12,371 nt of DNA from Dehalococcoidia bacterium UBA5627 (GCA_002421585.1 DIKD01000101.1:1-12371); one strand, 5' to 3'; positions 1 through 6,230 are shown, numbered from the stretch's first letter. Notes: a model not told the origin generated them from the sequence alone. Numbers and translations are program-made.

Positions 1-88
1 TTGATTTTTCTTCTTTGCTGTTTTTCAGACCGCAATTTAGTTTATATCAAAAGGAGTTTTTTCCGCCTCATCGCTGAAAGCTCTTTTG

Positions 89-115
89 AACCCCAGGTCT
101 AATGTGGGGTTTTCC
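89..115 (+). terminator. Possible rho-independent terminator of a gene left of the window
   Basis: A 7-bp stem (AACCCCA at 89-95, TGGGGTT at 105-111) with a 9-nt loop runs into TTTT then CC. The T-tract on the plus strand suggests it ends a rightward transcript from beyond the left edge. Bases 1-88 show no recognisable gene. The short T-run keeps confidence moderate. Confidence 0.45.
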
Positions 116-120
116 TATAC

Positions 121-153
121 AAAAAGGAGCCACGGTAATATTACCGTGGCTCC
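121..153 (-). terminator. Rho-independent terminator of the USP/MFS operon
   Basis: Bases 126-153 form a perfect 28-bp palindrome. Read on the minus strand it is followed at once by five T residues (complement of 121-125). It lies 29 bp past the MFS stop codon, so it is the natural end of the leftward transcript. The right side lacks a matching T-run for the plus strand, so it is mainly a minus-strand terminator. Confidence 0.85.
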
Positions 154-182
154 AACCCTTTACAAAGCAGTATATATGGATA

Positions 183-1598
183 CTATCGTTCTTTTGCCTT
201 TTTCCCTGCCGCTTCGGATATGCCTGCCAGAGAGGTGCTGGCATCGCTAATATCAACCTTATTTGTTTCCTTGACTAATATCAAGCCAACTACAAAGCAG
301 ATACCGGCTATTATCATCGGATACCAGATACCGGCAAAATTATTACCTGTTGCGGTAATCCATGCCAAACCTATCATAGGCACCAATCCACCGAAGACGC
401 CGTTACCGATATGATACGGGAACGACATAGAGGTGTAACGTATCTTGGTCGGGAACAATTCGACAAGGAAAGCGGCAATAGGTCCGTACACCATGGTAAC
501 ATAAATGACCTGTATGAAGACCAGCGCCGACAGAGCAACCATATTATATCCCTGATAGCCAAACAGGAAATGCTGTCCTGTATCTATAGGAGCAAAGGCA
601 GCCATAGCGCCGTATATCGGGTAATAAGTTAAGACTGCTAACAGCATACCACCCAGCATTATCTTCTTGCGGCCTACCTTATCGGAAAGCCAGCCGAAAA
701 AGACGAAGAAAGGAGCGCTGAGAACCAGGGCTACACCCACAATAATATTGGATTCTACCAGATTAACCTCAAAGATTTGCTGCAGGTAAAACAGCGCATA
801 GAACTGACCGGTGTACCACACAACACCCTGTCCCATAGTAGCGCCGAATAGTGCAATCAATACCCATTTAAGGTTGTAAGGATTGGTAAAACTCTCTTTA
901 AGAGGGTTCTTTGAAATAGTGTTGCTTACTTTCATTTGTTGATAGAGTGGCGACTCGCGCAAAGACTGTCTAATCCACACCGACAGTATCACCAGTAGAA
1001 TGGATACCATAAACGGTAAACGCCAGCCCCACTCGTTGAAAGCATCCTCTCCCATTCCAACCCTGACCAGCAGTATCACACCGAGGGATAGGAACAAACC
1101 CAATGTAGCCGTAGTTTGAATCCAGCTGGTATAGAAACCGCGCTTTCCCTGAGGCGCATGTTCGGCAACAAAAGTTGCCGCTCCGCCATACTGTCCGCCC
1201 AGAGCCAGGCCCTGAAGTATTCTGATCGTTATTAATATAATACCTGCCCACACGCCAAGTACTTCTTTGGTGGGCAACAAACCGATAATGAATGTGGCGG
1301 AACCCATTATCGCTATTGTTAACACGTACGTGAATTTGCGTCCGAAAAGGTCGCCTATGCGACCGAAGAAAAGGGCGCCGAAAGGACGCACCATAAACCC
1401 GACTGCAAAAGTACCCAGCCAGGCGATTACATCACCTGCCGGAGTCCCGGTGGTATAGAATTTACTGGCAAGTGTGGTTGCCAGCGCACCGAAAATGTAA
1501 AAATCATACCATTCGATTATCGTACCCGCAGATGACGCAAATATTACTTTGCGGATACTTTGCACACCATTTTTTGTCGATTCTGCTAGAGCATTCAT
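183..1598 (-). CDS. MFS transporter, metabolite:H+ symporter (MHS) type
   Basis: A 471-aa integral membrane protein, the usual length for 12-helix MFS carriers. The N-terminal ASSAGTIIEWYDFYIFG segment (residues 21-37) is typical of the MHS family (ShiA, ProP, KgtP and YhjE relatives), which couples uptake of organic acids, osmolytes or similar solutes to protons. The cytoplasmic MFS motif GRIGDLFGRK is at 79-88, with its second-half counterpart GWLSDKVGRKK at 302-312. A GGQYGGAATFVAEH segment at 134-147 matches the MHS-typical GGEYGGA region, with Gln in place of the usual Glu at 136. A conserved LFPTKIRYTSMSFPYHIGNG stretch lies at 381-400. The ATG has GAGAGGA just upstream. It is the last gene of a leftward operon, 47 bp after the universal stress protein gene. 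The substrate cannot be told from sequence. Confidence 0.9.
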   Translation of the reverse strand: MNALAESTKNGVQSIRKVIFASSAGTIIEWYDFYIFGALATTLASKFYTTGTPAGDVIAWLGTFAVGFMVRPFGALFFGRIGDLFGRKFTYVLTIAIMGSATFIIGLLPTKEVLGVWAGIILITIRILQGLALGGQYGGAATFVAEHAPQGKRGFYTSWIQTTATLGLFLSLGVILLVRVGMGEDAFNEWGWRLPFMVSILLVILSVWIRQSLRESPLYQQMKVSNTISKNPLKESFTNPYNLKWVLIALFGATMGQGVVWYTGQFYALFYLQQIFEVNLVESNIIVGVALVLSAPFFVFFGWLSDKVGRKKIMLGGMLLAVLTYYPIYGAMAAFAPIDTGQHFLFGYQGYNMVALSALVFIQVIYVTMVYGPIAAFLVELFPTKIRYTSMSFPYHIGNGVFGGLVPMIGLAWITATGNNFAGIWYPMIIAGICFVVGLILVKETNKVDISDASTSLAGISEAAGKKAKER

Positions 1599-1645
1599 TT
1601 TTTTCCTCTCGATTTAAAATTTTTCAAATTGGGGGGAAAGTAATA

Positions 1646-2083
1646 CTAATTATTAGAACGAATCAGCATTACAGGAATCTTGGAATGGTGAACCACCTTT
1701 TCCGCAACACTGCCGATTATCCAGTGTGCCGGACCGGTGCGACCGTGAGTTGACATGGCAATAATATCCGCACCTATTTCCTCTGCGGTTTTTAAAATTG
1801 TATTAGCCGCAGAGCCGCCTTTTATCAAGATGGTTACTTTGTAGCCTTCTGATTTCAAGCGCTCCTCGACTTCCGCCATATATTTACTACCGAGTTCTTG
1901 TTCCTCGGCAATGGTCTGTGCGGCTATCGAGGGGTCGGAAAAGGCGAATTCAAAAGCGGGATTTGCCACGACATTAATCAGAATGAGCTCTGCCTTTTCG
2001 GAATATGCCAGCGCTTTGGCATGCGGCAGAACCCCTTCGGCTGTTTTAGAGCCGTCCAACGGGACAAGAATCTTCTTGTACAT
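1646..2083 (-). CDS. Universal stress protein (UspA family)
   Basis: A single-domain USP of 145 aa, a normal length. It opens with MYKKILVPLDGS, the first beta strand and nucleotide-contacting loop, and ends with STHGRTGPAHWIIGS, matching the ATP-binding pattern G-2x-G-9x-G-S except that the first Gly is Ser, as in many family members. It is therefore probably an ATP-binding type with a stress or energy-sensing role; the exact target is unknown. I chose the ATG at 2083 because an ideal AAAGGAGG lies 8 nt before it and the homology starts there; a longer reading from 2116 would run through that ribosome binding site. It lies between the 71-aa gene and the MFS carrier, so it may modulate or accompany that transporter (inference). 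Its first 28 codons are duplicated at 2420-2512. Confidence 0.93.
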   Translation of the reverse strand: MYKKILVPLDGSKTAEGVLPHAKALAYSEKAELILINVVANPAFEFAFSDPSIAAQTIAEEQELGSKYMAEVEERLKSEGYKVTILIKGGSAANTILKTAEEIGADIIAMSTHGRTGPAHWIIGSVAEKVVHHSKIPVMLIRSNN

Positions 2084-2144
2084 TTTGTCTTCCTCCTTTA
2101 AATATCCTTCTACCAATAGCTTCCGACGTAATAAATAAGATAAT

Positions 2145-2360
2145 CTAAGAAGTCCCTTCCCTTACTCTCTTCAGGGGATCATATACTGACTCCTTCACAT
2201 TTTGTTCATAATCACTGACACCCTCACAGGCAACAGTCACTATATGCTTTTTAATCTCATGGGTCTCTTTACCAGATTGTGGTATATAGATCAAAGCAAA
2301 TACTCCGTCAATAGACATCCCAACAGGCAACCTGACATCCAATCCGATACCATTATCCAT
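2145..2360 (-). CDS. Hypothetical 71-aa protein in the USP/MFS operon
   Basis: I do not recognise this gene. It encodes 71 aa with no membrane helix, no signal peptide and no cysteine pair (one Cys, in the VACEGVSDYE stretch). It begins with a short hydrophobic, strand-like half (GLDVRLPVG, GVFALIYIP) and ends charged (DPLKRVREGTS). Translation is well supported: AAAGGAGGG ends 7-8 nt before the ATG. It sits 61 bp upstream of the full-length USP gene and 59 bp downstream of the truncated USP copy, all in one direction, so it is probably cotranscribed. It is possibly a small partner or lineage-specific protein, but no function can be assigned. Confidence 0.7.
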   Translation of the reverse strand: MDNGIGLDVRLPVGMSIDGVFALIYIPQSGKETHEIKKHIVTVACEGVSDYEQNVKESVYDPLKRVREGTS

Positions 2361-2419
2361 TTGTAGACCCTCCTTTACATTTTTTTTGAATTACAAAACT
2401 GCCGGCCAAATCTTATAAT

Positions 2420-2512
2420 TTAACTCATGGAATATGCCAGCGCTTTAGCATGCGGGAGTACACCTTCGGCTGTTTTCGAGCCGTCCAACGGAACCAGAAT
2501 TTTCCTGTACAT
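2420..2512 (-). pseudogene. Truncated duplicate of the USP gene (first 28 codons, then stop)
   Basis: This 30-codon reading frame starts at ATG 2512 and ends at TAA 2420. Its first 28 residues match the neighbouring USP at 27 of 28 positions (only K3 to R), then give Met-Ser-stop. Nine of 84 bases differ and eight differences are synonymous, so the copy was once under protein-level selection and is not a fresh duplication. The 19-nt leader with the ribosome binding site (TATTTAAAGGAGGAAGACA) is also shared. No further USP sequence follows, so the remaining ~117 codons are lost. It is the first reading frame behind the strong promoter at 2638-2666. It is most simply a decayed paralogue; a retained leader-peptide or translation-coupling role is possible but unproven. 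Confidence 0.8.
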
Positions 2513-2590
2513 TGTCTTCCTCCTTTAAATACTTGGTTATCTTAAGCCTTACAGCATAGACAGACAGTATGGGTGTAGAAGACGCAGAGG

Positions 2591-2614
2591 GGGATGTAAT
2601 AAAGATAACATCCC
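2591..2614 (-). other. Small hairpin in the operon leader
   Basis: GGGATGT (2591-2597) pairs with ACATCCC (2608-2614) around a 10-nt loop. It falls within the predicted 119-nt leader between the leftward promoter and the truncated USP start. No T-tract follows, so it is not an obvious terminator; it could affect mRNA stability. Confidence 0.35.
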
Positions 2615-2637
2615 TTGTACTACTTTTTATGTACATC

Positions 2638-2666
2638 ATTATACATACTTTGTTGATATAATGCAA
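2638..2666 (-). promoter_or_regulatory. Strong sigma70-type promoter for the USP/MFS operon
   Basis: On the minus strand TTGCAT (2666-2661) and a perfect TATAAT (2643-2638) are separated by 17 bp. The predicted start of transcription is near 2631, giving a ~119-nt leader before the truncated USP frame. It lies back to back with the promoter region of the M50 protease gene. Confidence 0.75.
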
Positions 2667-2708
2667 TATCTTTAATTCTTAAAATCTGAGACTTTAAAAA
2701 TATTTTTT

Positions 2709-2735
2709 TTGACAATACATTTAATAACATACTAA
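2709..2735 (+). promoter_or_regulatory. Candidate promoter of the M50 protease gene
   Basis: A consensus TTGACA lies at 2709-2714. The best -10 match is TACTAA at 2730-2735, with a short 15-bp spacer, so the -10 assignment is uncertain. It lies 45 bp before the start codon, in an A/T-rich stretch. Confidence 0.45.
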
Positions 2736-2780
2736 ACTCATTCTTTAAGTATTGAACGCTATTATCCCCAAGGAGATTCG

Positions 2781-3893
2781 ATGTCCAAAGGCAGTTTCAG
2801 TATAGGTAAACTTTCGGGAATTTCGATAAACATAGATTACTCATGGTTTTTTATATTCCTGCTGGTAACATGGTCGCTTGCCGGCTCATATTTTCCTTCC
2901 GTATTCCCCGAATGGAGCTTAGTCCAATCAATTTCTGCCGGACTTATTACCAGCCTATTGTTTTTCGCATCGGTGCTGGCGCACGAACTGGGACACAGCA
3001 TAACGGCTCAAAGACATGGCATCCCTGTTAAATCCATAGCACTATTTATATTTGGCGGTCTTGCCAGTATCTCACGCGAACCGGAAAGCTCCGGTGTAGA
3101 GTTTAAAATCGCTATTGCCGGCCCGCTTACCAGCATTGCGCTGGGAATCATCTTCTGGGTTCTTTACTTCTTTTTACCCACTCCCCGCTTCGAAGGTGTT
3201 GCCGAAATTGCCTTCTGGCTGGGATTGACCAACGTTGTACTGGCGGTATTCAACCTGCTTCCCGGCTTTCCTTTAGACGGCGGCAGGGTATTGAGGGCTA
3301 TTATATGGAAGGTCGGTAAAAACCCGCAAAAAGCTACTAAATGGGTTTCCAGAATCGGCAAAATCATCGCCTATTTGATGATTGCAGTCGGCATTGTTCT
3401 CTTTTTTACCGGCTACACCTTAAACGGTTTATGGCTGGCTTTTATCGGCTGGTTTTTAAGCAGCGCCGCCTCGGGCAGTTCTCGACAGGTATCATTGCAA
3501 CAGAAATTACAGGGGTATTCAGTCGCCGAATTGATGAATACAAATTATGTAAAAATACCGGCACACATCAGCATCGAAGAGATGTACAACGAATACATAA
3601 GAAATAACAAAAAAAGTTATCTGGTTGTGACCTCCGGCAGCGAAACTCTGGGGCTGGTAAATATGAACCTGCTGCGGAACCTGGATAAAAAGCAATGGAA
3701 CTTCAAAACAGCAACCGAGGTTATGACTCCGATTAGCCAACTCAGACATCTACCCCCTGAAGCCGGTCTGATTGCAGCGCTGCAGCTTTTCCGGGAAGAA
3801 AAAGCCGACCAGTTGCCGGTGGCAAGAGACGGCGAAATCATCGGTTTGATAAGTTATGATGATTTGGTGGATTTTTTGAATAGGAATGCTTGA
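2781..3893 (+). CDS. Site-2-protease-like membrane metalloprotease (M50) with two CBS domains
   Basis: A 370-aa protein, close to the usual length for M50 proteases with a CBS pair. Hydrophobic segments occupy roughly residues 20-35, 50-68, 82-95, 108-132, 143-162 and 195-227. The zinc site HELGH is at 68-72, with E69 catalytic, and the third ligand motif NLLPGFPLDGGR is at 158-169, with D166. A tandem CBS module follows the membrane part (about 247-300 and 312-368); such modules usually bind adenine nucleotides and gate activity. Family members cut transmembrane segments within the bilayer; the substrate here is unknown. AAGGAG stands 5 nt before the ATG. It is transcribed divergently from the USP operon and looks monocistronic. 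The stop codon lies within a hairpin at 3885-3915. Confidence 0.93.
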   Translation: MSKGSFSIGKLSGISINIDYSWFFIFLLVTWSLAGSYFPSVFPEWSLVQSISAGLITSLLFFASVLAHELGHSITAQRHGIPVKSIALFIFGGLASISREPESSGVEFKIAIAGPLTSIALGIIFWVLYFFLPTPRFEGVAEIAFWLGLTNVVLAVFNLLPGFPLDGGRVLRAIIWKVGKNPQKATKWVSRIGKIIAYLMIAVGIVLFFTGYTLNGLWLAFIGWFLSSAASGSSRQVSLQQKLQGYSVAELMNTNYVKIPAHISIEEMYNEYIRNNKKSYLVVTSGSETLGLVNMNLLRNLDKKQWNFKTATEVMTPISQLRHLPPEAGLIAALQLFREEKADQLPVARDGEIIGLISYDDLVDFLNRNA

Positions 3894-3915
3894 TATTATA
3901 CCTTTATCAAGCATT
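3885..3915 (+). terminator. Hairpin overlapping the M50 stop codon
   Basis: A perfect 11-bp stem (AATGCTTGATA at 3885-3895, TATCAAGCATT at 3905-3915) with a 9-nt loop spans the stop codon. No T-tract follows on either strand, so it may be a weak terminator or a 3'-end protecting stem. Confidence 0.45.
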
Positions 3916-4012
3916 AAACGTTATCTGATTTCAGTTCGTCCAGAGTCTGTCGAAGGATTTTACGGAAATCAGACCGGTGATATCGACGCCGCTATGGTTC
4001 GACAAGCTCACC

Positions 4013-4078
4013 ACGAACGGTTTATATACCCGGACTCAACACGAACGGCTTATATACCCGGACTCAACACGAACGGCT
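4013..4078 (+). repeat. 28-bp tandem repeat, about 2.4 copies
   Basis: Units at 4013-4040 and 4041-4068 differ by one base; a third unit starts at 4069 and keeps its first 12 bases or so. Each unit begins ACGAACGG and ends GGACTCAAC. The first unit grows out of a GGTTCGACAAGCTC motif at 3997. No gene is affected. Confidence 0.85.
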
Positions 4079-4167
4079 TTTTTATCCCTTCTCCGCATGC
4101 AGAGATGGGAACTGAACTTATACATGGCGGACGGTCAATGCCTGCCCCTACATGTTTCTTTATTGTC

Positions 4168-4198
4168 ATCCTGAAGTCACAAGGGGTGACTGAAGGAT
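4168..4198 (+). repeat. REP-like hairpin with paired GA bulges
   Basis: The outer stem ATCCT/AGGAT (4168-4172, 4194-4198) and inner stem AGTCAC/GTGACT (4175-4180, 4186-4191) are separated on both sides by GA, which could form tandem sheared G-A pairs. A related GTCATCCTG...GAAGAATCC arrangement recurs at about 4529-4566 around CCGAC/GTCGG. This suggests a dispersed intergenic repeat family. Confidence 0.6.
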
Positions 4199-4306
4199 CT
4201 GGTGGGTGGGGAGATACAGTAAACAGACTGCCTCAGCATGACAAAAATATTCCGCTCACACTAAGCTTGTCGAAGTGTCGAAGCGGGCAAAGAACATTAT
4301 CCTGGC

Positions 4307-4430
4307 AAATCCCCTTTGATTCCCCTTTTCCAAAGTGGAAGAATATGTTCTTCTTTTACCCAGGAAATAATAAAAAGAACAAAACATTATAGTCACTTCT
4401 TCCTCTGCAAAGAGAAATTGAAAGGGATTT
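4307..4430 (+). mobile_element. MITE-like element, copy A
   Basis: A 124-bp stretch starting AAATCCCCTTTGATT and ending AATTGAAAGGGATTT, i.e. imperfect terminal inverted repeats of about 15 bp. Its first 39 bases (4307-4345) are identical to the reverse complement of 11393-11431, and similarity continues to the far end with scattered changes. It carries no coding sequence and lies between genes, as expected of a non-autonomous element. I could not find a convincing target-site duplication. Confidence 0.65.
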
Positions 4431-4624
4431 AAATAATATCGAGGTAATTATCAGGATTAGCAGAGATTCCATCATCCGGCATCGAGATAATTTAATTTCA
4501 CACTAATTGGCCTGGAAAAACCCATGTTTGTCATCCTGGATCCCGACTGGTCGGAATGAAGAATCCGAGGGGGGGGATAATGTCGTTGATTATACTGTAA
4601 GGCATAAGCACTTCCTGCAATTAC

Positions 4625-4654
4625 TTGCATATTATGGAAGGTATATACTACAAT
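4625..4654 (+). promoter_or_regulatory. Promoter of the mazEF-type operon
   Basis: TTGCAT (4625-4630) and TACAAT (4649-4654) are separated by 18 bp. Transcription would start near 4661, leaving a ~32-nt leader that contains the GGGAGG ribosome binding site of the antitoxin. The -10 element lies between the arms of the inverted repeat at 4637-4669. Confidence 0.6.
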
Positions 4655-4669
4655 ATATTATATATCTTC
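4637..4669. promoter_or_regulatory. Candidate autoregulatory operator of the toxin-antitoxin pair
   Basis: GAAGGTATATA (4637-4647) and TATATATCTTC (4659-4669) are inverted copies matching at 10 of 11 positions, with an 11-bp spacer that contains most of the -10 element. Ribbon-helix-helix antitoxins commonly bind such sites to repress their own operon; here the position would block RNA polymerase directly. Confidence 0.5.
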
Positions 4670-4692
4670 GAAATCAATACGGGAGGCAAAGA

Positions 4693-4962
4693 ATGAGTAT
4701 AAAAACTAAAAAAGCCACCTTTAATTTATCCCCTGAAATCCTTGCTGAGCTCGATAAAGCAATGTCCGAGGGGGCTGCCCCAAGCAAAAATGCATTTGTT
4801 GAACGCGCATTGGATAAGGAGTTAAAGGAATTAGGAAGACAGGCAAGAAAAGTTCAATGGGAAAAAGCCGCTAAAGACCCGGCATTTATAAAAGATATCA
4901 GTCAAGTGGAGTCCGACTTTAGATTTGCTGATGGCGAAACCGCCGGGAGTATGGATAGGTGA
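4693..4962 (+). CDS. Ribbon-helix-helix antitoxin (MazE-like partner of MazF)
   Basis: An 89-aa protein. Residues 6-52 have the ribbon-helix-helix layout: a short strand KATFNLS, then helix PEILAELDKAMSEG, then helix SKNAFVERALDKELKELG. This forms a DNA-binding dimer. The charged C-terminal tail (about 55-89, rich in Trp, Phe, Asp and Glu) is the expected toxin-binding part. The ATG at 4693 has GGGAGG 6 nt upstream. The open frame extends back to 4507, but that part crosses the promoter and operator, so it is not used. The stop overlaps the toxin start (GTGA), giving translational coupling and ordered synthesis of antitoxin before toxin. Confidence 0.85.
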   Translation: MSIKTKKATFNLSPEILAELDKAMSEGAAPSKNAFVERALDKELKELGRQARKVQWEKAAKDPAFIKDISQVESDFRFADGETAGSMDR

Positions 4963-5303
4963 AAACTTATCAATGGGCTGCTATAGAAGCTAATCTAAAT
5001 CCTGCAACAGGAGCCGAACAAAAAGGAATCCGTCCGGTAATTATAGTAAGCAATGAAGAATTTAACCAGGCAATGCCTAATGTAACAGTTGTACCTCTGA
5101 CTTATACCAAACGTCATTTATATCCTTCCGAAGTGTTCCTCCCCAAAGGGAAAGCGGGGCAACCGTTTGACTCTATTATAATGGTTCACCAGATAAGAAT
5201 AATTTCAAAAAAGAGGCTTGAAGGAATGTTCGGGCATTTGGAAGACGTTCAATTACAAAATGAAGTGCGGACAGCAATCAGAGAACATCTTGACATATCT
5301 TGA
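4959..5303 (+). CDS. mazF: MazF/PemK-family toxin (mRNA interferase)
   Basis: A 114-aa protein, the normal MazF length. It shows the family signature near the N-terminus (GAEQKGIRPVIIVSNEEFN, about residues 18-36) and the VPLTYT strand (about 46-51); the conserved Arg of the RPV motif and the Thr of the later strand are the expected catalytic pair. Family members cut single-stranded RNA, often at short sites; the site here is unknown. The start is GTG, overlapping the antitoxin stop by 4 bp. It appears intact, with IMVHQIRIISKKRL as the conserved C-terminal half. It stops 9 bp before the 3' end of the convergent tRNA-Gln gene. Likely roles are stress response, plasmid- or phage-derived addiction, or domestication; the sequence does not decide. 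Confidence 0.9.
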   Translation: MKTYQWAAIEANLNPATGAEQKGIRPVIIVSNEEFNQAMPNVTVVPLTYTKRHLYPSEVFLPKGKAGQPFDSIIMVHQIRIISKKRLEGMFGHLEDVQLQNEVRTAIREHLDIS

Positions 5304-5312
5304 GTAAAAAAA

Positions 5313-5386
5313 TGGCTGGGGATGGAGGATTCGAACCTCCCCTCACGGATCCAGAGTCCGCTGTCCTACCGCTAGACTAATCCCCA
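5313..5386 (-). tRNA. tRNA-Gln (anticodon CTG)
   Basis: The minus strand folds as a complete tRNA. The acceptor stem TGGGGAT pairs with ATCCCCA, the discriminator is G, and CCA is encoded (5315-5313). The anticodon stem GCGGA/TCCGT carries loop CTCTGGA, so anticodon CTG, reading CAG. The T arm is GGAGG-TTCGAAT-CCTCC. Seven T residues follow the CCA directly (complement of 5306-5312), so transcription probably ends there. It has its own promoter. Confidence 0.96.
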
Positions 5387-5397
5387 GTACGCTGAAA

Positions 5398-5426
5398 ATT
5401 ATATCACGGAGAGCTTTTCAAGACAA
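5398..5426 (-). promoter_or_regulatory. Promoter of tRNA-Gln
   Basis: On the minus strand TTGTCT (5426-5421) and a perfect TATAAT (5403-5398) are 17 bp apart, preceded by TG-A, an extended -10. Transcription would start near 5391, just 5 bp before the mature 5' end, so little 5' trimming is needed. Confidence 0.75.
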
Positions 5427-5507
5427 CGTTTTTGCTTACCGTTAATTCAGCCATTTCTTAAATGCCACATTACCCCACCGGAGTATGGACAAATGTTCCT
5501 CGATTTG

Positions 5508-5516
5508 TGCTATATT
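5508..5516 (+). promoter_or_regulatory. Extended -10 promoter of rnc
   Basis: TG-C-TATATT at 5508-5516 with no good -35 match. Transcription would begin near 5523, leaving a leader of about 12 nt that contains only the AGGGG ribosome binding site (5524-5528). Confidence 0.5.
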
Positions 5517-5534
5517 ATTTCTTAGGGGAAAAAA

Positions 5535-6230
5535 TTGAACAGTCTGAAAGATATAAAGAAACGCATCGGCATCGAATTTAAGAATGAAGCCCTGCTTAAG
5601 CTGGCAATAACGCATAGTTCCTATGTCAACGAGTATCCGGCGATAGCACCCGAATCCAACGAAAGGCTGGAGTTTCTGGGAGATGCCATACTGGGCATGA
5701 TAATTGCCGAGCACTTGTATTTGAAATTTCCCGAACATGCCGAAGGGGAACTTACAGGATTCAGAGCATCACTGGTCTGTACTACAACACTGGCAGAAAT
5801 CGCAAAAAAAATCGATTTGGGGAATTGTATATTGTTGGGCAAAGGAGAAGAAGCCAGCGGGGGGCGTAATAAAGATGCCAATCTTGCGGGCGCACTTGAG
5901 GCGCTGTTAGCAGCTGTATATCTCGATAAGGGATTGGAAACTACGCGTGGTTTTCTTTTAAAGCTGTTCGAGGCAGAAATAGAAAATCCGGGCGAGCAAG
6001 GAAACTGCGTCGATTTTAAATCACGACTGCAGCAAATATTTCAAGCCCGCAAGGGTGAAGCTAAAGAGACTCCTGTATACTATATAGTTGAAGAGACAGG
6101 CCCCGACCATAAACGGGTTTTTACGGCTGAGGTCAAAGTGAGGGAAACCCTGCTGGGTAGAGGAAGCGGTAAAAGTAAAAAAATTGCCGAAACCGAAGCC
6201 GCAAAAGCAGCGCTCGAAAAGCTGAAATAA
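5535..6230 (+). CDS. rnc: Ribonuclease III
   Basis: A 231-aa double-strand-specific endoribonuclease for rRNA maturation and RNA decay. The catalytic domain (about 1-150) has the signature NERLEFLGDA at 42-51, giving metal and catalytic residues E43, E46 and D50, plus E70 in the HAEGEL loop and E122 in GALEALLAA. The double-stranded-RNA-binding domain spans about 160-230 (KSRLQQIFQ, ending GKSKKIAETEAAKAALEKL). The start is TTG with AGGGG 6 nt upstream; no ATG fits. Oddity: residue 119 is Gly (codon GGC at 5889-5891) where most family members have the metal-binding Asp (E. coli D114). Either activity relies on the remaining acidic residues or this is a lineage feature. The gene starts downstream of the divergent tRNA promoter. 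Confidence 0.94.
   Translation: MNSLKDIKKRIGIEFKNEALLKLAITHSSYVNEYPAIAPESNERLEFLGDAILGMIIAEHLYLKFPEHAEGELTGFRASLVCTTTLAEIAKKIDLGNCILLGKGEEASGGRNKDANLAGALEALLAAVYLDKGLETTRGFLLKLFEAEIENPGEQGNCVDFKSRLQQIFQARKGEAKETPVYYIVEETGPDHKRVFTAEVKVRETLLGRGSGKSKKIAETEAAKAALEKLK

Larger units (their letters stand above)
3916..4624. other. Gene-free repeat-rich spacer
   Basis: About 700 bp without a supportable gene. Open frames here lack ribosome binding sites and are made of repeats. The region holds a 28-bp tandem repeat, inverted fragments of one motif (TTCGACAAGCT at 3998-4008 and its complement at 4264-4274), a hairpin at 4168-4198, a ~124-bp element with terminal inverted repeats (4307-4430) and a second hairpin-like sequence near 4529-4568. 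This is the pattern of an intergenic site that collects small repeats, next to a toxin-antitoxin pair. Confidence 0.6.

Noticed and set aside
970..1251. Minus-strand frames overlapping the MFS gene, and similar overlapping frames in other genes
   Set aside because: They are shadows of the real coding frames, without ribosome binding sites or family resemblance.
3886..4392. A 168-codon plus-strand open frame after the M50 gene
   Set aside because: It starts inside the M50 stop region, has no ribosome binding site, and its sequence is made of tandem repeats, hairpins and the MITE-like element.
3916..4440. CRISPR array
   Set aside because: The 28-bp units are directly adjacent without spacers and fewer than three copies occur; no cas gene is nearby.
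4507..4692. N-terminal extension of the antitoxin
   Set aside because: It crosses the predicted promoter and operator and a REP-like repeat; the ATG at 4693 has a good ribosome binding site and matches the family start.
5313..5386. tRNA-Gln as an integration site for a mobile island
   Set aside because: No direct repeat of the tRNA 3' end was seen elsewhere in the window and no integrase gene is present.
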